64,000 nt of DNA from Flavobacteriaceae bacterium (GTDB lineage Bacteria; Bacteroidota; Bacteroidia; Flavobacteriales; Flavobacteriaceae): contig JAOXRU010000075.1 of NCBI GenBank assembly GCA_025800395.1, positions 62,001 to 126,000 on the forward strand, in the 5' to 3' direction. How positions within the stretch are numbered: the first letter of the stretch is position 1; each line of letters starts with the position of its first letter. The notes beneath the pieces were generated by a model. It saw nothing but the letters and a program-made list of their open reading frames with translations. It was not told where the DNA came from and did no database searches. Positions 36,038 to 44,908 of this stretch are shown piece after piece. The position numbers and the translations under genes were made by a program.

Positions 36038-36803
36038 ATGCTTTTATATCCAATAATTGGCTTACTGTTACCGCTTTCCAATTTTTCTTTTTTATCATTA
36101 GCAATAACTGTTCCAAAACAGCTACCGACTTTTCACTGGTGTCGTGCAGCAAAACAATATCTCCAGCTCTAATACGCTTTTCCAAACGTGACACGATCCG
36201 CTCTTTAGACCGCTTGGTGGTATCATAGGTTCTATGACTCCACCCTATGGTTTGTAACTGCAGCTGCTGCGTTGCTTTTGCGATATTGGGATTGGTAACA
36301 CCAAATGCTGGGCGAAACAGACGCATTTTCTTTCCCAATACCACTTGACCAGCTACAAGTGCTTTTTCCAAATCTCTTTCCACCTTCACTTTAGTCCAAA
36401 ATCCTATCGTACGATCATGACTATAGGTATGATTTCCGATACAATGCCCTTCTGCTATGATTTGTTGTGCCAAATCCGGATAGTCCAACATTTTTTCTCC
36501 AATGCAAAAAAATGTAGCTTGGGCTTGGTGCTGTTTCAACAGTTGCAACACTTTGGGCGTAAATTCTGGATGCGGACCATCATCGAAGCTAATCGCAATA
36601 CTGTTTACTTTCTCTGCATTTCGATGCAACATGGGTAAGAAATAATTCCATCGTACATGGAAAGATCCTACCACAATAAGGACCAACCAAAGAAAAACTG
36701 GAAAAAGCACCCAATAAAAGGAAATATTCCATACCAAAAATACCGTTAACAGAGCAATTACTGTTAGCATCACAACAATTCGTATTGGTTGGTGTTTTAG
36801 CAT
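36030..36803 (-). CDS. Membrane-anchored NodB-type polysaccharide deacetylase family protein
   Basis: 257 residues. Two N-terminal helices (about 7-27 and 30-48) anchor a NodB domain with metal-binding Asp75 (SFDDGPH), His125 and His129 (GNHTYSH), and the C-terminal DIVLLHDTS motif. All catalytic residues are present. It would remove an N- or O-acyl group; the substrate in pigment synthesis is unknown. It overlaps the ketosynthase-like gene by 7 bases. Confidence 0.88.
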   Translation of the reverse strand: MLKHQPIRIVVMLTVIALLTVFLVWNISFYWVLFPVFLWLVLIVVGSFHVRWNYFLPMLHRNAEKVNSIAISFDDGPHPEFTPKVLQLLKQHQAQATFFCIGEKMLDYPDLAQQIIAEGHCIGNHTYSHDRTIGFWTKVKVERDLEKALVAGQVVLGKKMRLFRPAFGVTNPNIAKATQQLQLQTIGWSHRTYDTTKRSKERIVSRLEKRIRAGDIVLLHDTSEKSVAVLEQLLLMIKKKNWKAVTVSQLLDIKAYD

Positions 36804-37861
36804 GTTTGCAATAGCACTACACTATGGTATTTTCCTCTATATTGGTTGTACAACAATATGTTTTTTATTGCTGTTGGAGGTTTTCCTTGCAACAACAAGC
36901 TTTTTGGCACCTCTTGCCTTTTCAACACTTGAACCGCAGTCCAAAATCCGAAAGAGGAGGCCGTAAAATACTCTCCAGACAAATGTTTGTATGCCAAGGC
37001 TGGTGTATTGGCCAATTGGCCTTGCATCAGGGTATCGTACCAAGAATCAAATGTGACATCGCCATTTTTTCCAAGTACCATCAAATCTATATCCGCTAGT
37101 TTCATTTGGTGAGACCTTACAAAATCAGCCATAGTTTCATCAAGAGTTTCTTGGCTTAGCGTATTCCACATATCCATGCCTACTACACGAGCATAGCTAT
37201 TGTCTTGTTGGATATTGGACAACACAAAAAAGCTGGCACCCTCTCCAAAAATACTACCCGAAGTATTCGATTCATACAATCGATCGGATTGGATGTTTTC
37301 TGGCTTGATATGTCCTAGCAATTGATACAAGGTATACGTATGCTTTCCTATTTCATCTACCCCTCCAATAAGCACTTGTTGTCCTTCATTACTCGCCAGC
37401 ATCATGGAGGCGTCCAACAAACTAGATTCGAAAGAAGTAGCACCATGCACATACGTAAAATTATAAGCATTGCACTGCATAGCTAAGGCTATTTGTCCGG
37501 CAACTGTATTGTGCGTAGACTGTATAAAAGGGGTTGGGGTAAGATATTGTTCATCGTTGTCGATAATGGCACTCACAAATTTCTCGGATTCTATCAAGCA
37601 GCCCATTCCTGTGCCTGTAATAATTCCATCCAATTGCGCTACATCGGCATTGGCAACCGCTTGTTTTCCAGCAACCACACCCATTTTTATCCCCTTGGCC
37701 ATTCGACGTGCTGCTGCTCTCGGTATAAAATCGGTGTATTTTGGATTTAGAGCAGCCAAAATATTTTCTTCATACCGCTTAACCTCTTCTAAAAAGCCTT
37801 CGTTTTCAAAAGTTTCTTGGGCAGAAATGGCTACGGCGCTATTGATGTATACCTGTTTCAT
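36797..37861 (-). CDS. Ketosynthase-like protein lacking the active-site Cys (chain-length-factor type)
   Basis: 354 residues from the ATG at 37861, 4 bases after the next KS stop; the ORF is open upstream to 37936. It has a thiolase fold like KAS II, but the position of the nucleophile (TVSxACxSG in active enzymes) reads YVHGATSFESS, with Thr142 where Cys should be. The His motifs are also missing. This matches the chain-length-factor partner of aryl polyene synthases. It probably forms a heterodimer with the active KS encoded just upstream. Confidence 0.82.
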   Translation of the reverse strand: MKQVYINSAVAISAQETFENEGFLEEVKRYEENILAALNPKYTDFIPRAAARRMAKGIKMGVVAGKQAVANADVAQLDGIITGTGMGCLIESEKFVSAIIDNDEQYLTPTPFIQSTHNTVAGQIALAMQCNAYNFTYVHGATSFESSLLDASMMLASNEGQQVLIGGVDEIGKHTYTLYQLLGHIKPENIQSDRLYESNTSGSIFGEGASFFVLSNIQQDNSYARVVGMDMWNTLSQETLDETMADFVRSHQMKLADIDLMVLGKNGDVTFDSWYDTLMQGQLANTPALAYKHLSGEYFTASSFGFWTAVQVLKRQEVPKSLLLQGKPPTAIKNILLYNQYRGKYHSVVLLQTC

Positions 37862-37865
37862 ATAA

Positions 37866-39068
37866 CTACGGCTCAAGGGTAAATATAATAGTACTACAAT
37901 TCCCTCCAAACCCCAAGGAATTGGAGAGCACTGCATTTATTTTTTTGTCTTTTAATTCTAATTCGGGACGCAATGGAATTTCTTCCATGGGTGTCTGATA
38001 ATTGAGATTTGGGAAAAGTTTTTGGTTTTGCAAAGCCAAGACTGCGTACACTGCCTCTACCCCACCTGCTGCTGCAAGGGTATGTCCGGTATAAGGCTTG
38101 GTAGAAGAAAATTCTGGTACGCCATTTTTAAATACACGCATAAGCGCCCTTCCTTCGGAAAGATCATTATTTCTAGTTGCCGTGCCATGCGCATTGATAT
38201 AATCTATCTGTTCTGCCTTCATATTGGCTACCGCCAAAGCCTTTTCCATGGCCAAGGTAGCACCGTCTCCATTTTCTGACGAGGCCGTCTGATGAAAGGC
38301 GTCGTTGGCATTGCCATAACCTTTTACATAAGCTAGAACTTCTTTGTTTTCTGCCGACACCACTGCCTCGGACTCCAATACCAAGTAGGCTGCTGCCTCT
38401 CCTAGGTTTAAACCTTTTCTATTTTGATCGAAAGGGGTGTTTTTGTCATCCGAAAGTATCATTAAAGTATTAAAACCATTGATGGTGAACTTCGACAAAC
38501 AATCGCTTCCTCCTACAATTACCCGATCTAGTTTGCCAGATTTTATAAGTCGCGCACCAAACATAATGGCATTTGCTGCAGAAGAACATGCGGTGCTAAT
38601 AGTGGTTACCAAACTCTGAGATACTCCAAGTTGCTCTGCCATTTTTTCGGCAGCATCCCCAGCATGATGACCAGGTACAAAACGCCTTAGATCGGCATCT
38701 TCCAGATATTTATAATAGTGCTTTTCGGTAAAATCCATACCCCCTACGGAAGTAGCAGATACGATACCTGTTTTATAGGCATGCATATCTACTATGCCGG
38801 CTTGTGCAACTGCTTCTTTGGCTGCCAGAACCCCCAAAAGTGTGGTACGGGTATAATTGTGATTTGACTCCAAATCTAGTGCTGCCTCCATGGCTGTATT
38901 GGACATGCCTATCTCCCCAACCTTGATGCTGTCTTTTAGATTGGTTTGAATTTTCTCTACCGTTCCTATACCACATCTTCCTGCAAGTAGAGCGTTGTAG
39001 TTTTCGGATACATTGTTTCCAATGGCCGAAATAATACCCATACCAGTTATGGCAACCCCTTTACTCAT
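37866..39068 (-). CDS. Beta-ketoacyl-ACP synthase (KAS II type)
   Basis: 400 residues with a full catalytic triad: Cys161 (ISTACSSAANAI), His294 (INAHGTATRND-type loop) and His329 (KPYTGHTLAAAGG). It condenses malonyl-ACP with the growing chain. It lies immediately upstream of the Cys-less ketosynthase, implying a KS-CLF pair that builds the polyene. The start at 39068 matches the family MSKGVAITGMGI. Confidence 0.93.
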   Translation of the reverse strand: MSKGVAITGMGIISAIGNNVSENYNALLAGRCGIGTVEKIQTNLKDSIKVGEIGMSNTAMEAALDLESNHNYTRTTLLGVLAAKEAVAQAGIVDMHAYKTGIVSATSVGGMDFTEKHYYKYLEDADLRRFVPGHHAGDAAEKMAEQLGVSQSLVTTISTACSSAANAIMFGARLIKSGKLDRVIVGGSDCLSKFTINGFNTLMILSDDKNTPFDQNRKGLNLGEAAAYLVLESEAVVSAENKEVLAYVKGYGNANDAFHQTASSENGDGATLAMEKALAVANMKAEQIDYINAHGTATRNNDLSEGRALMRVFKNGVPEFSSTKPYTGHTLAAAGGVEAVYAVLALQNQKLFPNLNYQTPMEEIPLRPELELKDKKINAVLSNSLGFGGNCSTIIFTLEP

Positions 39069-39072
39069 TTTC

Positions 39073-39330
39073 TTATTTTGTTCTATTGGCTTCGATATAT
39101 GTAGCCATTACTTCTACATTCTCAAATATCTTCTTCCCTTCTTTTGGATCGGTGATTTTGATTCCGTAATCTTTATCCAACATTACGATAAGCTCTAAGG
39201 CATCTATAGAATCTAAACCTAAACCATCGCCAAACAAAGGCTCTGTATCTCCCATTTCCTCCACAGTCATATCCTCTAAGTTCAATTGTTCGATGATCTT
39301 TTCTTTGATTTCTTGCTTTAGTGCATCCAT
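39073..39330 (-). CDS. Acyl carrier protein
   Basis: 85 residues. Phosphopantetheine is attached at Ser41 in GLGLDSIDALEL. The protein is acidic and helical, of normal ACP length. It is placed just before the KS-CLF genes, which are its probable partners. It is one of two ACPs in the cluster. Confidence 0.95.
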   Translation of the reverse strand: MDALKQEIKEKIIEQLNLEDMTVEEMGDTEPLFGDGLGLDSIDALELIVMLDKDYGIKITDPKEGKKIFENVEVMATYIEANRTK

Positions 39331-39335
39331 ATTCT

Positions 39336-39953
39336 CTATTCTAAATTATATAAAGTTCTAATATTGTCTTTTGTATGCGATATTTCTCCATTATAACCAA
39401 CCTTGTACATAAAAGAATTATAATTTTCCCCTTCCAATTCTACCCATGCACACAATACGCTATTGGCTCTTTTTTCTTTTAATAAGATCTCCGCATAATT
39501 GTGTAACAGCTCTGCATTAAACGTTTCAAAGATAAAAAAACTATTCTCCGAACATAGTTTGTGCCGTATACTAATTTCTCCTACACTTATATTTGGTAAG
39601 GTATACACAAAAACTGCTGGACTAGGAAAATACTGTTGTGCGTCTTGTATACTTTCTTGGTGTTTATAATCGGTATCCAAACTAGAAGCCTTATTCGAAA
39701 AAACCAAGGCTACTTCATCATCCAATTCCGCATCCGCAAGTGGCGCTTCCAAAAGCAACTCTGCCCCCAAAAAAGCAAGCTTGCTGAGCCTGTCCATTTT
39801 AAAGAATTTGGCATAATTTAAGCCCAAATGCTTATAAGAGGTTTTTATGAAAGAATTAAAATCTTCTCCTTTCGCCTCAAAAACGGTTTTTCCATTATGC
39901 AACATTCGCGCATCTTGTATATGACTATATGCCTCTATGAAATACTGCTGCAT
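39336..39953 (-). CDS. Ketosynthase-like half protein
   Basis: 205 residues that resemble only the N-terminal half of a beta-ketoacyl synthase: DEVALVFSNKASSLDTD, then SPAVFVYTLPNISVGEISIRHKL, a KS dimer-interface motif. The region around the expected nucleophile (LCSENSFFIF) lacks the ACxSG motif, and there is no C-terminal half with catalytic His. It is a whole gene between intact neighbours rather than a broken one, so it is probably a regulatory or structural partner. Non-catalytic role inferred. Confidence 0.7.
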   Translation of the reverse strand: MQQYFIEAYSHIQDARMLHNGKTVFEAKGEDFNSFIKTSYKHLGLNYAKFFKMDRLSKLAFLGAELLLEAPLADAELDDEVALVFSNKASSLDTDYKHQESIQDAQQYFPSPAVFVYTLPNISVGEISIRHKLCSENSFFIFETFNAELLHNYAEILLKEKRANSVLCAWVELEGENYNSFMYKVGYNGEISHTKDNIRTLYNLE

Positions 39954-39955
39954 GT

Positions 39956-41095
39956 TTATACTTTTTCAAATATTACTGCCGTATTACAACCTCCAAAACC
40001 AGAGGCTGTTTTTATAAACCGGTGAATTTTGGCTTCTCTTGTTTTTTCAATTATCGCAATTGGCTGTGTTACCCCCATGGCATCAAAACCCAACGAACGA
40101 TGCAACTTACCGCTTGCCATACTGTGCAAGCCTAATATACTCTCCAACAAACCAGAAGCACCTAATGTATGTCCAAAATATCCTTTATAACTATTCACTG
40201 GAATATGTTCCATCCCAGCTCGATTAAAAGCAATTGCCTCCATTTCATCGTTAAAAATGGTAGCTGTACCATGAGCGGAAATAAAATCGATGTCTTCCGC
40301 TTTCAAATTGGCTTCTTGCAAACTGTTTTGTATACACCTATAAAGCCCTTCTCCTGTTCTAGAGGGACCAGAAATATGGTTGGCATCGTTAGAATTGGCA
40401 TCTCCAATTATTTCAGCTGAAGTGGGGGTTAGCAAACTGCTGTCATTAGTTAACAAAGCAGCAGCAGCTACTTCTCCTATATTAATCCCTGTTCTATTCT
40501 TGGAATAGGGCTTGCATTTTTCATCACTCAATGCCTGGAAAGATCTAAACCCAGACAAGATAAAGGGTGTAACCAAGTCACCCCCCACTACCAACACATG
40601 ATCGTAAGTGCCATTTGCTATGAGGCGTTTCCCTACAGAAACAGCCATCACCCCAGACACACAGGCGTTGGACAACACCATAGGAGTAGATTGTATATCC
40701 AATGCCTTTTGTAGCTCTTCACCAAGCACCCCCAATCGGGCTCTTTTTTTTGGAAAATCACTATTGGCATCTAAGGCATCTATATTTCCTTTGGTAGTGG
40801 CAACGATTAAACCTACTCTATCATTTATTTCTAAAGATGCTTGTGCAATAACCTGTTTTAAAGCCACTAACATCATTTTTTCTAAAGTAGTATGCCCAGG
40901 GTCCATTTGATGTGTTTTGCAAGCAGCTTCCAACTGATCTTTGGGAACCAAGGAAGTCATTACTGGTACATCAAAGCCTGGCACTTCTTGTTTTTCTAAA
41001 GCAGAAACTTCGTTTGCCACTTGCCCTGCTACTGTTTCGGAATCAAAACCCAAAGCAGAAACGATACTGTGATATGTGATATACACCTTATTCAT
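39956..41095 (-). CDS. Beta-ketoacyl-ACP synthase, second copy
   Basis: 379 residues with Cys145 (SNACVSGVMAV), His275 (ISAHGTATIFND) and His309 (GYFGHTLGASG), so it appears catalytically complete. It is shorter than KAS II at the N-terminus. Its neighbours are a thioesterase upstream (overlap of 8 bases) and the KS-like half protein downstream. It may extend a different chain from the other synthases, for example the alkyl arms of the resorcinol. Confidence 0.9.
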   Translation of the reverse strand: MNKVYITYHSIVSALGFDSETVAGQVANEVSALEKQEVPGFDVPVMTSLVPKDQLEAACKTHQMDPGHTTLEKMMLVALKQVIAQASLEINDRVGLIVATTKGNIDALDANSDFPKKRARLGVLGEELQKALDIQSTPMVLSNACVSGVMAVSVGKRLIANGTYDHVLVVGGDLVTPFILSGFRSFQALSDEKCKPYSKNRTGINIGEVAAAALLTNDSSLLTPTSAEIIGDANSNDANHISGPSRTGEGLYRCIQNSLQEANLKAEDIDFISAHGTATIFNDEMEAIAFNRAGMEHIPVNSYKGYFGHTLGASGLLESILGLHSMASGKLHRSLGFDAMGVTQPIAIIEKTREAKIHRFIKTASGFGGCNTAVIFEKV

Positions 41096-41516
41096 TTAAT
41101 AGCCCTACTTTTTGTTTCCACTCTTCAAAAAACTCTGGCAAGGTCAACCACAAATCTCCGTCTTGGTGTACAAAAACCTGTACCGTTTCTCCTGTGCAAA
41201 CCAATTGCTCTTTTGGGTTATATATCTCGTATTTAAAAATCATTTTAGCCGCTGGACTATCTACAAAAATGGTTTTAATAGTAGCCACATCTCCATAGCG
41301 CAATGGCAATTTGTGCTCACAGGTAGATTTTACAATAGGCGTAGTAAAACCCTTGTCTTTTTGATCTAAATAAGAAATACCATGGTGTCTGCCAAATGCC
41401 TCTCTTCCGTCCTCGAAATACTGTATGTAATTTCCATGCCACACGATCCCCAAAGGATCGGTTTCTACAAAGCGAATGCGAATTTTGCTAACAAAACTAA
41501 TTTCTTTAGACGGCAT
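41088..41516 (-). CDS. Hotdog-fold acyl thioesterase (4-hydroxybenzoyl-CoA thioesterase type)
   Basis: 142 residues. The family motif is intact: ETDPLGIVWHGNYIQYFEDGR, with the catalytic Asp20 and His27. It would release or edit acyl groups from ACP or CoA in the pathway. It overlaps the ABC permease gene upstream and the KS gene downstream. Confidence 0.9.
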   Translation of the reverse strand: MPSKEISFVSKIRIRFVETDPLGIVWHGNYIQYFEDGREAFGRHHGISYLDQKDKGFTTPIVKSTCEHKLPLRYGDVATIKTIFVDSPAAKMIFKYEIYNPKEQLVCTGETVQVFVHQDGDLWLTLPEFFEEWKQKVGLLNE

Positions 41517-42774
41517 TTTTTTTCTGATTATAAATTAGGGCGATAAAAGTAGTAAAACAAAAGAACAGCAGCAACAATAACAACTCTTGCCAAATATCCC
41601 CAAAACTGCCTTGACGCAAAAACAAATCGTAAAATGCATTGAGTCCCCAGTTCATAGGAGAAGCTTTTGCCACCATTTGCATAAAATTAGGCATCACAAA
41701 TACCGGCACCCATACCCCACCTATAGCCGCTAGTATAACAACTAGGGTAGCACCAAAAGGAGCCGACTGTTCTTGTGTATTGGCTATAGTACCCAACAAA
41801 ATTCCAAGACCAATAGCTGCTAATCCGCAAAAAGCAGCTACTACCAAGAGCCAATGCAAATTGTTAGAAAGTTGTAATGCCTCTAAACCAAAATACGGAA
41901 ATACATACATACCTACCAATAGCATGAGCAGAAATTGCAGTATACAAACAATGGTGTAATTGATGATTTTTCCAGCTAATACCGTTGCATAAGATGTAGG
42001 TACGGTTTGCATTCGAACAAAAGTTCCTTGATTTTTTTCTTTAACCAAATTAATAGAAAGCGGTACAATTATAAAGAAAATAGCAAACAAAGACCAAGCA
42101 GGCACATTGTGCTGTACCGCATTAGGAATTACTAGCTTAGCTCCTTTTTTTTGAGGAACTTCCTCTTGAAATCTAATCAGGTTGCTTGTTTGAAATTGCA
42201 AACTATCTTCCTCCATTTGCTCTTGAAAGCTTTGGTAGATCGTTTGGGTTTCTACACCCAAAATGATACTCGCTATTCCGCTTTTAACGGCACTCTTAAA
42301 GCTGCTTTGGGTTGCTGGATCAAAATACAGTTTAATCGCCTCTGTTGGCACGGTTTCAAAAGCTTCTTCAACCTTTTCCTCTTCTTCATAACTAAAGCTA
42401 GACAGGATTCCTTCTACATTATGGTCAACCGTAGTTTTTAAGCTTGTACTTATTCCTTTTGGCACCACTATAGCCAATTGATAATTTCCTTTTCGCACGG
42501 AGGTTTTGGCTGTGCCCTCAGATTGTTCTATCACCAATTCTAATGCAGAGTTTTTGGACAAATCTTCTTGAATTTTATTTGCTACTGCTCCCCCATCATT
42601 ATCTACAAATAGGACAGGTATTTTTTCTTCCGATATGGTTTTAAAACTACTATCCTGAATAAGGGTAACCGTAAGAATAAGTACCAATGGCATCACAAAC
42701 AGTATGGCAATACCACCGATATCTCTGCTGAGCAACAAAAACTCTTTGTATGTAGCCGCCAAAATCTTACGCAT
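41506..42774 (-). CDS. ABC-2 type transporter permease
   Basis: 422 residues. One N-terminal helix (about 20-40), a large extracytoplasmic loop (about 45-235), then five helices from about 235 onward, as in the YhhJ/NodJ-like ABC-2 exporters. The segment NLVKEKNQGTFVRMQTVPTSY is typical. It pairs with the ATP-binding protein encoded 5' of it (8-base overlap). It probably exports a pigment component or lipid. Confidence 0.9.
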   Translation of the reverse strand: MRKILAATYKEFLLLSRDIGGIAILFVMPLVLILTVTLIQDSSFKTISEEKIPVLFVDNDGGAVANKIQEDLSKNSALELVIEQSEGTAKTSVRKGNYQLAIVVPKGISTSLKTTVDHNVEGILSSFSYEEEEKVEEAFETVPTEAIKLYFDPATQSSFKSAVKSGIASIILGVETQTIYQSFQEQMEEDSLQFQTSNLIRFQEEVPQKKGAKLVIPNAVQHNVPAWSLFAIFFIIVPLSINLVKEKNQGTFVRMQTVPTSYATVLAGKIINYTIVCILQFLLMLLVGMYVFPYFGLEALQLSNNLHWLLVVAAFCGLAAIGLGILLGTIANTQEQSAPFGATLVVILAAIGGVWVPVFVMPNFMQMVAKASPMNWGLNAFYDLFLRQGSFGDIWQELLLLLLFFCFTTFIALIYNQKKNAV

Positions 42775-43510
42775 GGTCTCTCAATGCTTTTCCAGTTAAA
42801 CTAATAAATACATCTTCTAAATATCTCGCATCTGGTGCGTTTGCCACTAAATCTTTTGGTTTACCAACAGTAATTAGCTCCCCATTATCGATAATTCCAA
42901 CACGAGTACAAAAGGTTTCTGCTTCATTTAAATGATGAGAAGTATAAATAATCGTAGTGCCTTTTTCGTTTAAATTTTGCAAATAGGCCATAATGGCATT
43001 TTTAGAATGAACATCCACCCCCACGGTAGGCTCGTCTAGAAACAGTACTTTGGGCTCGTGCAATATACTTGCCAATAAATTCACCCTTCTTTTCATCCCA
43101 CCAGAAAAAACCCTTACTTTTTTGTGAGCAAAAGATGTTAACCCCATCAATTCTAAACCTTCGGCTACCTTTTTCTTTAGTGTTTTCCCATGCAAACCAT
43201 ACATAGCCCCAAAATATTCTAGATTTTCTCTAGCCGTAAGTGTAGGATAAAGTGCGTATTCCTGTGGCACTACACCAATGCGTTGTTGTAATTGCTGCTT
43301 GTTGTCTCTATAGCTAATGCCGTCTATTTGAAAACTACCACTAGTAGGCTTTAACAAACCACACAAAATGGAAATCGCAGTGGTTTTTCCCGCGCCATTG
43401 GGTCCCAACAGTCCAAAGATTTCCTGTTCGGCTATCTTTAAATTTAAATCTGTTAAAGCAGAGCGATCGGAACCCTGATATTGTTTATACAAAGCAATTA
43501 CCTCAATCAT
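42767..43510 (-). CDS. ABC transporter ATP-binding protein
   Basis: 247 residues with Walker A (GPNGAGKTT), signature VFSGGMKRR, Walker B (VLFLDEPTVG) and H-loop (TSHHLNEA). This is the energising subunit for the adjacent ABC-2 permease. It overlaps the BtrH-like gene by 4 bases. Confidence 0.95.
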   Translation of the reverse strand: MIEVIALYKQYQGSDRSALTDLNLKIAEQEIFGLLGPNGAGKTTAISILCGLLKPTSGSFQIDGISYRDNKQQLQQRIGVVPQEYALYPTLTARENLEYFGAMYGLHGKTLKKKVAEGLELMGLTSFAHKKVRVFSGGMKRRVNLLASILHEPKVLFLDEPTVGVDVHSKNAIMAYLQNLNEKGTTIIYTSHHLNEAETFCTRVGIIDNGELITVGKPKDLVANAPDARYLEDVFISLTGKALRDHA

Positions 43511-44505
43511 GATATAGCTTTCTTCAATTTTTTAAACAAGGCTTCTTCCAAATCTGCAATCTGCAATAACTTATCTGCCACAGAAATATAGGTATCGGTT
43601 TTTGCCTGTCTGTTTTTATAAATTCGAGAAGCATCTAGAGCAAAGTCGCGCCAAAGATCTCCTATTTTTGTCATTTCCACTGCGAATTCCTTTAAGGTGT
43701 CGTTTTTTAATACTTCCGACGCTTCTTGCAAAAACGCAGCATAGATATAACGAAAACCTCCTCCACCTGTACCAATCTCCTCCTGCATACGCACCACTTG
43801 CCCGAGATAATGATTTGCTTTTTTGGTGCCGTGCTTCACTGGCCATTTTTTTATAAGTTTAGCAACTGTTCGAATTCCTTTTACACCTACTATAGGTACT
43901 GGCGCCAACATCTCTCTGCAGGTTTGCTTTATTCCTTTTTTTATTGCTGAAGCTAAGGCCAATTCTTTAGGGATGGAAATCGGAAAATACATATGCCCTT
44001 TAGGTGCAAATGCTCCTTTGGCATAACGAACCGCTTCTAATTCGTCTTCTGACAAACTGGTAACACCTTCCATAACTGGATCGCTTATCAAATATCGATC
44101 TGCCTCCTTACCATAAACCACCAAATTGTGAGCATTAAAATGAAAGCGATATTCCTCTGGAAAGTATTTTAAAAGATAAACCCCTACTTGAAGTCCAACT
44201 GGATTATTGTTTGCTAAGTTCTCATCCAAAACCTGTTTTGCAACTTCTGGCTTCTTAAACTTTTGTCTTTTTATTTGAAAACCTACTCGCTTGGCAAATC
44301 GACTAAAAATAGTTCCAGGCATAGAACGGTAAGTAAGTGCAGGCGCATGATTTACTTTTAAAAAAGGTATGTAACAAAACAACAAACCAGAGCCAATACC
44401 AAATACCATAGGCTCAGATACTTCAAAACCATGAAAGTTCAACAAGTTTCTTACTACGCCGTTTTCACAATGCGCAGATTGTTTGTGTTCAAAATCTATC
44501 TTCAT
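43507..44505 (-). CDS. BtrH-like N-terminal domain protein (candidate ACP-dependent acyltransferase)
   Basis: 332 residues. The first ~145 residues fit the BtrH_N fold: Cys13 (AHCENGVVRNLL), His126 (FNAHNLVVYG) and Asp142 (YLISDP) make a plausible papain-like triad. The C-terminal ~130 residues are helical, as in DUF4872. In butirosin biosynthesis BtrH moves an acyl chain from an ACP to a sugar amine. Here the family fits transfer of the polyene acyl group from ACP to the resorcinol hydroxyl. That step is a hypothesis. Confidence 0.82.
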   Translation of the reverse strand: MKIDFEHKQSAHCENGVVRNLLNFHGFEVSEPMVFGIGSGLLFCYIPFLKVNHAPALTYRSMPGTIFSRFAKRVGFQIKRQKFKKPEVAKQVLDENLANNNPVGLQVGVYLLKYFPEEYRFHFNAHNLVVYGKEADRYLISDPVMEGVTSLSEDELEAVRYAKGAFAPKGHMYFPISIPKELALASAIKKGIKQTCREMLAPVPIVGVKGIRTVAKLIKKWPVKHGTKKANHYLGQVVRMQEEIGTGGGGFRYIYAAFLQEASEVLKNDTLKEFAVEMTKIGDLWRDFALDASRIYKNRQAKTDTYISVADKLLQIADLEEALFKKLKKAIS

Positions 44506-44506
44506 G

Positions 44507-44908
44507 CTATCCTTTAAAATTCTTTAGTTCTTCCACACTTATTTGAAACACTTTGGCATACTTCTCCAACTGCTTTGGTCGTAATTTTTTAAATATATTT
44601 GGTTTAAAATGTCTTTTAACGCGCCATTGCCACATTCCTATGTAGGCTGCCAAAATAGGAAGATCCATTCTATGCACCTCCATAAAATATACAATAGGAC
44701 TAGCCTTACCCATACGTATTTCTTCTAAGGCTTCAGCTTTCCTTCTTTCTATTTCTTCCAAGGCGTTATCTAAAGCTATGGTTTTTGGCTCCCATCCTTG
44801 AGATAAAGCAGTGGTATATTTCCCTTCTTCATCTACAGCATAACAAAGCTCTTTAAACCCTTTTTTAGAAAGGCCACTCCGATCTTGTGGTACTTCTTTG
44901 CGTTTCAT
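44507..44908 (-). CDS. Uncharacterised 133-residue pigment-cluster protein
   Basis: 133 residues from the ATG at 44908, which overlaps the preceding stop as ATGA; the longer ORF to 44992 runs inside the dehydratase gene. It is basic at the C-terminus and helical, with no signal peptide. The segment ALEEIERRKAEALEEI is likely a coiled coil, and KLRPKQLEKYAKVFQISVEELKNF looks like a helix-turn-helix-like helical tail. It lies 1 base before the BtrH-like gene and might act with it. No family recognised. Confidence 0.65.
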   Translation of the reverse strand: MKRKEVPQDRSGLSKKGFKELCYAVDEEGKYTTALSQGWEPKTIALDNALEEIERRKAEALEEIRMGKASPIVYFMEVHRMDLPILAAYIGMWQWRVKRHFKPNIFKKLRPKQLEKYAKVFQISVEELKNFKG

